Shown one piece after another: positions 6,281 to 9,818 of a stretch of 9,818 bases of DNA. Below the pieces are notes generated by a model. That model saw only the letters and a list, made by a program, of their open reading frames with translations, was not told the origin of the DNA and ran no database searches. This stretch comes from Sphingomonadaceae bacterium (GTDB taxonomy: Bacteria > Pseudomonadota > Alphaproteobacteria > Sphingomonadales > Sphingomonadaceae). The stretch spans positions 1-9,818 of the forward strand of contig SHLU01000073.1 in the NCBI GenBank assembly GCA_004282995.1. The letters are read 5' to 3'. The stretch's first letter is position 1. Each line of letters starts with the position of its first letter. A program made the translations under genes and the position numbers.

Positions 6281-6958
6281 TCAGGCCCGCGGCTTGTCGT
6301 CGGGATCGTCGAGGCTGTATCCGAGGCCACGTATCGTTGTTATCACATCGGCACCCAATTTCTTGCGGATGCGCGTTACAAAGACCTCAATCGTATTCGA
6401 ATCGCGGTCGAAATCCTGATCATAGATATGTTCGATCAGCTCGGTACGGCTGACCACCTTGCCCTTGTGGTGCATCAGGTAGCTCAGCAACTTGTATTCC
6501 TGCGCAGTCAGTTTGACCGGCTCACCCTTGAGCGAGACCCTGCCCGAGCGGGTGTCGAGCCGGACATCGCCAGCGGTCAACTCGCTCGAAGTATTGCCCG
6601 AAGCACGACGAATCAACGCGCGGAGACGGGCGATCAGTTCCTCTGTCTGGAACGGCTTGGCGAGGTAGTCGTCAGCGCCCGCATCAAGACCAGCAACCTT
6701 GTCGGACCAGCTGTCACGCGCAGTAAGCACCAGCACCGGAAAATCCCGACCTTCCTTGCGCCACATGCCGAGCACGGTCAGCCCGTCGATCTCGGGCAGG
6801 CCGAGGTCGAGGATGACCGCGTCATAATCCTCGGTCGAACCGAGAAAATGTCCGTCTTCGCCATCGGTCGAAAGGTCGACCGCATAGCCATTCTGTTCCA
6901 GCGTGGTCTTGAGCTGTTGGCCGAGCGTCGGTTCGTCCTCGACAATCAGGATACGCAT
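6281..6958 (-). CDS. OmpR/PhoP-family response regulator
   Basis: DNA-binding response regulator of 225 residues. The receiver domain (1-115) has acidic pocket residues E7 and D8, phospho-acceptor D51 (in LDLGLP), T79 (in LTARDSW) and K101 (in LAKPF), all as required for phosphorylation. The sequences LVLTARDSWSDKV and AGADDYLAKPF are close to those of PhoP. A winged-helix domain follows (about 125-220), ending in the typical recognition segment NTIEVFVTRIRKKLG and TTIRGLGYSL. It should be phosphorylated by the kinase encoded next on the strand and act as a transcription regulator; its targets are unknown. The ATG start has AAAGGGGA (6969-6976) ten bases upstream. It lies 90 bases downstream of the PepSY-like gene in the same direction and probably shares a transcript with it. 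Confidence 0.95.
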   Translation of the reverse strand: MRILIVEDEPTLGQQLKTTLEQNGYAVDLSTDGEDGHFLGSTEDYDAVILDLGLPEIDGLTVLGMWRKEGRDFPVLVLTARDSWSDKVAGLDAGADDYLAKPFQTEELIARLRALIRRASGNTSSELTAGDVRLDTRSGRVSLKGEPVKLTAQEYKLLSYLMHHKGKVVSRTELIEHIYDQDFDRDSNTIEVFVTRIRKKLGADVITTIRGLGYSLDDPDDKPRA

Positions 6959-7007
6959 CGTGTTGGGGTCCCCTTTGGTTGCGCTTGGCGTAATGACGGC
7001 AAACGCG

Positions 7008-7031
7008 CCCCGAGGTCAATGGACCGCGGGG
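7008..7031 (-). repeat. GC-rich stem-loop between the PepSY-like gene and the regulator
   Basis: Two ten-base arms (CCCCGAGGTC at 7008-7017 and GACCGCGGGG at 7022-7031) pair with one mismatch around a four-base loop. It lies 17 bases downstream of the PepSY-like stop and about 50 bases before the regulator ATG. There is no clean T run after it on the minus strand, so it may be a leaky or factor-dependent terminator, or a hairpin that stabilises the upstream message. Confidence 0.5.
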
Positions 7032-7048
7032 TAAGCTCCCTGACTTGT

Positions 7049-7351
7049 TTACCTGGTCCGGCGCAGGATACGGCCAGTTCGGGCATCCACATCGACAAAC
7101 ATGACGCGGCCGTCGCGGATAAATTTGAGACGATAGGCCATCGCCGCAGAATCATAGGCCGGCCCAAGATACTCGGCCCCGCGCATACTCGGCAGGACCC
7201 GGCGCTCGATCTCACGCAATGGAAGAACGTTGCCGGCACGCATTTCCTTGCGCGCCTCGCCCTGCGCACTGCCATCCTGGGCAACCGCCGAAACGGTCAA
7301 CCCGCCTGCAGCAAGACCAAGGGCCAGTAATGTGGGGAGGACTTTTTTCAT
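7049..7351 (-). CDS. Small exported PepSY-like protein
   Basis: A 100-residue envelope protein. Residues 1-24 are a signal peptide (MKK, hydrophobic core, cleavage probably after SAVA). The mature part ends in a PepSY-like pattern: a REIERRVLP helix (46-54), then YRLKFIRDGRVMFVDVDARTG, the strand-turn-strand followed by the usual V-D-A-x-TG-x-IL end. PepSY domains are small periplasmic domains often thought to modulate peptidases or sense envelope conditions. Genes for such proteins frequently sit beside OmpR-type two-component systems in alphaproteobacteria, as here, so a role as accessory to, or first target of, the downstream regulator/kinase pair is a reasonable inference. The frame is open upstream to 7402, but ATG 7351 gives a proper signal peptide. 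GTG 7354 is an alternative. Stop TAA lies 90 bases before the regulator ATG. Confidence 0.82.
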   Translation of the reverse strand: MKKVLPTLLALGLAAGGLTVSAVAQDGSAQGEARKEMRAGNVLPLREIERRVLPSMRGAEYLGPAYDSAAMAYRLKFIRDGRVMFVDVDARTGRILRRTR

Positions 7352-7390
7352 CACGATCCGATTACTACCCACAAACCATTGAACAAGCCG

Positions 7391-7416
7391 TGAATGGCGC
7401 AATTCTGCGCCATTCA
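7391..7416 (-). repeat. Perfect 11-base inverted repeat after the SIMPL gene
   Basis: TGAATGGCGCA, four bases (ATTC), TGCGCCATTCA. It lies 14 bases after the SIMPL-protein stop and 39 bases before the PepSY-like ATG, both on the minus strand. There is no strong T run after it. It could be a terminator or 3' hairpin of the SIMPL transcript, an attenuator, or a dimer-binding operator for the PepSY/two-component unit. Confidence 0.65.
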
Positions 7417-7430
7417 GCTGGAACGACTCC

Positions 7431-8165
7431 TTACCGCACCATTTCGAAGGTCATTTGCAGGTTCACGCCCGTCCCGACCATGCCGGGCTCAATCGGTGCC
7501 GCGCTTGCATCTGCCATCCGCGCCGCAGACACCATGACCTTTTCCTGCATGATCGGTCCGCCCGGTCCACGGATTGATTCGCCCACCTGCAGCAGTCGAA
7601 CATCGGAATAGCCTGCAAAGCGCGCATATTCCTGCGCCTGGGCCTTCCCTCGCTCCAATGCCTGTTTGCGTGCAACCGCTTTCGCCTCGGTATCGTCCTC
7701 AATCGAGAAGCTCGGCCCATGGATATCGGTAGCTCCGGCGCTCACCAATGCGTCGAGCAATTCGCCAGCGCGCCTGATCTCGCGCAGCTTCACGCTGACC
7801 TGGTTCGATGCGCGATAGGCGCGGAATACCTGCTGCTGGTTTTCACGGTCATAATCATACTGGGCATCAAGGCTGATACGCGAGGTCTGGATATCGCGTA
7901 CCGCGATGCCTCGTGCCTTGAGCAGGTCGACGACTTTCTGCATTTCCGCAGAATTGCGGCGCAACGCTTCGACCGCAGTCGGCGCATCGGTCACCACGCC
8001 TACGCCGATTGTCACGATATCGGGCTCGACCTCGACCTCTTCATAGATACTCAGTTCGACGACCGGGTTGGTAGCGTTGATGGTAACCTCGGCCGCAGCC
8101 AGCGGGTTCGAAGTGAATGGCAGCGTGGTCGCCGCCAATGCGAGGGGAGCCAGCAATATACGCAT
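7431..8165 (-). CDS. SIMPL-domain (DUF541) exported protein
   Basis: A 244-residue member of the SIMPL/DUF541 family, which includes E. coli YggE and Brucella periplasmic BP26. Members are exported and linked loosely to oxidative stress; the biochemical role is not established. Visible features: a signal peptide (1-24, cleavage probably after NPLAAA); a first repeat with EVEVEPDIVTIGVGVV, the typical 'A/D-x-A/I-x-x-x-x-G-V' strand; a helix with ALRRNSAEMQKVVDLLKARGI; DIQTSRISLDAQYDY; then the family-typical YRASNQVSVKLRE and AGATDIHGPSFSIED; and a helix ARKQALERGKAQAQEYARFAG. The start is ATG 8165 because GGAGG (8174-8178) lies eight bases upstream and the signal peptide begins there; the open frame to 8252 lacks both. 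It is divergent from the amidohydrolase gene and upstream of the PepSY-like gene on the same strand. Confidence 0.92.
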   Translation of the reverse strand: MRILLAPLALAATTLPFTSNPLAAAEVTINATNPVVELSIYEEVEVEPDIVTIGVGVVTDAPTAVEALRRNSAEMQKVVDLLKARGIAVRDIQTSRISLDAQYDYDRENQQQVFRAYRASNQVSVKLREIRRAGELLDALVSAGATDIHGPSFSIEDDTEAKAVARKQALERGKAQAQEYARFAGYSDVRLLQVGESIRGPGGPIMQEKVMVSAARMADASAAPIEPGMVGTGVNLQMTFEMVR

Positions 8166-8286
8166 ATCTTCTTCCTCCAGTAACACCGCGATCTTCCAGT
8201 TCGCCGGTGAAGCGTGGCTGAACCGGGTCGCAGTACTTTTCAACGCCCTCACCGGGGGTTAGGCAGGCCGTAACAGGGGAATATTC
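8166..8286. promoter_or_regulatory. Divergent intergenic region, SIMPL gene / amidohydrolase
   Basis: These 121 bases hold the ribosome-binding sites of both divergent genes: GGAGG (8174-8178, minus strand) for the SIMPL gene and AGGGGA (8275-8280, plus strand, six bases before ATG 8287) for the amidohydrolase. A TTGAAA on the minus strand (8238-8243) is a possible -35, but the -10 at the right distance is poor. I could not place a convincing promoter for either gene. Confidence 0.4.
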
Positions 8287-9818
8287 ATGAGCATTTTTCG
8301 TTCCGTGATTTTGGCATTAGTGGCGTTTGCATGGATGCCGGCGGCCGCCCAAGAGATGATGGAGCGCGTCCCCGATCGCCCTGTCGGCGAAGGCGAAGGC
8401 CCTTACTCGACGCTGTTGATCAAGGGTGCGACCATGATCGACGGCACTGGGGCACCAGCGGAAGGACCCGTCGACATCCTCGTCGAAGGCAATCGGATTG
8501 CCCGCATCGCGCGCGGCGGAAGTTCGATGAAAGCAGACCGGATCATCGATGCAAACGACATGTTCGTCCTGCCTGGGTTCGTCGATGTGCATGGGCATAA
8601 TGGCGATCCGCAGAAGGCGCCGCAGCCGTCCTATGGATTCAAACTCTGGTTGGCGCATGGAGTGACCAGCGTGCGCGGGGTGGGGTTTGGCTGGGGCCCC
8701 GATGATCCATCGCTCGATCAAAAGCGCCGCAGCGCAGCCAACACCATCACGGCGCCCCGCCTGTTCGCATATACGGTTCCCGGCGGCAGTTGGACGAACG
8801 GTCCCGTTAAGACCCCCACACAGGGCCGCGACTGGGTGCGCTGGGCCAAACTGCGCGGTTATGACGGGATCAAGCTGTTCAATACCGAAGACCCGGCGAC
8901 CCTCGCCGCGATCCTCGAGGAGGCCACGGTGCAGAAGATGGGCACTGTCGCCCATCTCGGCCAACGCGGAGTGGCTCAGGTCAATGCGCGCAAGGCGGTT
9001 GAGCTGGGACTGGACGGCGTCACCCATTTCTACGGCCATTTCGAAAGCCTGCTCGATAATCGAACCACCCCGGATTACCCTGCCGACTATAATTACCTCG
9101 ACGAGCAATCGCGCTTTGCATGGGTCGCGCGACTGGAAGCGCAAGCGGTCGGGCCGGGAAGCGAGGCATGGGACGAATATGTCGATTTCCTGGTCGAAAG
9201 CGGGGTCACGCTCAGCCCGACCTTCAACATTTACGCCGCCAGCCGCGACGTCATGCGGGCCCGCACGCTGGAATGGCACGAGGACTACACTTTGCCCTCG
9301 CTGATGGCGTTCTATGCCCCAAGCCTGACCAATCACGGAAGTTACTACCATGACTGGTCGAGCGAGGACGAGGCGGCGTGGAAACGCTTTTACACCAAGT
9401 GGTTTGCGCTCACCCGAGATTTCAAGAATGCCGGTGGCCGGGTCACCGCCGGTTCGGATCCCGGCTATATCTACCAGACTTGGGGTTTCGCCTATATCGC
9501 CGAACTGGAAATGCTGCGCGAAGCCGGGCTGACTCCGATGGAAGTGATCCAGGCGGCCACCATCAACGGCGCGCGCGAGATTTATGATCCCAAGGGCGAG
9601 GAGCCGCCCTTCGGCATGATCCGCGAAGGCAAGCTGGCCGACCTGGTGATCGTACCCGAAAATCCGCTGGCCAATCTCAAGGTGTTGTACGGGACAGGTC
9701 ACAGGCGGCTGAACCGTCAAACCAACACGCTCGAAACAGTCGGCGGTGTGCGGTGGACCATCAAGGATGGCATCGTCTACGACGTGCCGGCGCTGCTGGC
9801 GGACGTGGCGCAGATGGT
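8287..9818 (+). CDS. Exported metal-dependent amidohydrolase, 3' end outside window
   Basis: A member of the amidohydrolase superfamily of the imidazolonepropionase/prolidase-like type that hydrolyses C-N bonds in cyclic or peptide-like substrates; the actual substrate is unknown. The first 22 residues form a signal peptide (hydrophobic core, cleavage near PAAA-QE), so it acts in the periplasm or outside. The composite beta-sandwich start (LLIKGATMIDGTG, 44-56) precedes metal ligands in order: H102-x-H104 (in VDVHGH), K196 (in DGIKLF, possible carboxylated lysine), H223 (in VAHLGQ), H247 (in THFYGH) and D391 (in TAGSDPGY). The usual late signature AATINGA and GKLADLVIV follow near 423-458. 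Start ATG has AGGGGA six bases upstream. 510 codons are open without a stop to the window edge, so the C-terminus is missing. It is divergent from the SIMPL gene and is not obviously tied to the two-component cluster. Confidence 0.93.
   Translation, partial: MSIFRSVILALVAFAWMPAAAQEMMERVPDRPVGEGEGPYSTLLIKGATMIDGTGAPAEGPVDILVEGNRIARIARGGSSMKADRIIDANDMFVLPGFVDVHGHNGDPQKAPQPSYGFKLWLAHGVTSVRGVGFGWGPDDPSLDQKRRSAANTITAPRLFAYTVPGGSWTNGPVKTPTQGRDWVRWAKLRGYDGIKLFNTEDPATLAAILEEATVQKMGTVAHLGQRGVAQVNARKAVELGLDGVTHFYGHFESLLDNRTTPDYPADYNYLDEQSRFAWVARLEAQAVGPGSEAWDEYVDFLVESGVTLSPTFNIYAASRDVMRARTLEWHEDYTLPSLMAFYAPSLTNHGSYYHDWSSEDEAAWKRFYTKWFALTRDFKNAGGRVTAGSDPGYIYQTWGFAYIAELEMLREAGLTPMEVIQAATINGAREIYDPKGEEPPFGMIREGKLADLVIVPENPLANLKVLYGTGHRRLNRQTNTLETVGGVRWTIKDGIVYDVPALLADVAQM

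Noticed and set aside
6053..7330. A 425-codon plus-strand frame across kinase, regulator and PepSY-like genes
   Set aside because: It runs antisense across three recognisable genes and their hairpins, with no recognisable domain.
8317..9720. A 467-codon open frame on the minus strand over the amidohydrolase
   Set aside because: It is antisense to a gene with complete superfamily motifs and a ribosome-binding site. Its own translation shows no domain, and long antisense frames are common in GC-rich coding DNA.
1..9818. tRNA genes, CRISPR repeats, insertion sequence ends, attachment sites or defence genes
   Set aside because: I looked for tRNA arm motifs, regularly spaced repeats, transposase or integrase motifs and found none.

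Overview
The window looks like ordinary core chromosome from a GC-rich alphaproteobacterium, most likely a member of the Sphingomonadales (Erythrobacter-like). The pointers are an alphaproteobacterial NDUFS4-type complex I accessory protein, a long-chain polyprenyl diphosphate synthase of the kind used for ubiquinone-10, a stand-alone short AroQ chorismate mutase, a PepSY/OmpR-regulator/histidine-kinase cluster and a secreted amidohydrolase. The family assignments come from recognising protein motifs by eye; the order-level placement is inference. I see no mobile element, CRISPR array, phage gene or tRNA, and no gene-free stretch longer than about 210 bases.

Left block (1-3887, all on the minus strand, so transcribed right to left): polyprenyl diphosphate synthase (ispB type), then the DEAH-box helicase hrpB, whose TTG start overlaps the synthase stop, then after 15 bases the NDUFS4-like complex I subunit, then the signal recognition particle RNA (ffs), which runs off the left edge and has a plausible promoter of its own. 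Divergent from this block is a chorismate mutase on the plus strand (3955-4284).

Middle (4285-4812): a gap holding two short inverted repeats, then a 70-residue secreted or membrane-anchored small protein of unknown function, closed by a strong stem-loop terminator that probably works in both directions.

Right block (4813-8165, minus strand, transcribed right to left): a SIMPL-domain (DUF541) exported protein, a small exported PepSY-like protein, an OmpR-family response regulator and a PhoQ-like sensor histidine kinase. The last three look like one signalling unit: an envelope protein, a regulator with PhoP-like signatures, and a two-pass kinase whose periplasmic loop has an acidic patch. 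Each junction from the SIMPL gene to the kinase (three in all) carries a good inverted repeat, which is the most interesting non-coding pattern here. Divergent from the SIMPL gene, an exported metal-dependent amidohydrolase (8287 to the right edge) is cut by the window end.

I found no convincing undescribed system. The best leads are the hairpin at every junction of the PepSY/two-component cluster, the acidic patch in the kinase sensor domain, and the small exported protein with its own regulatory-looking upstream repeat.
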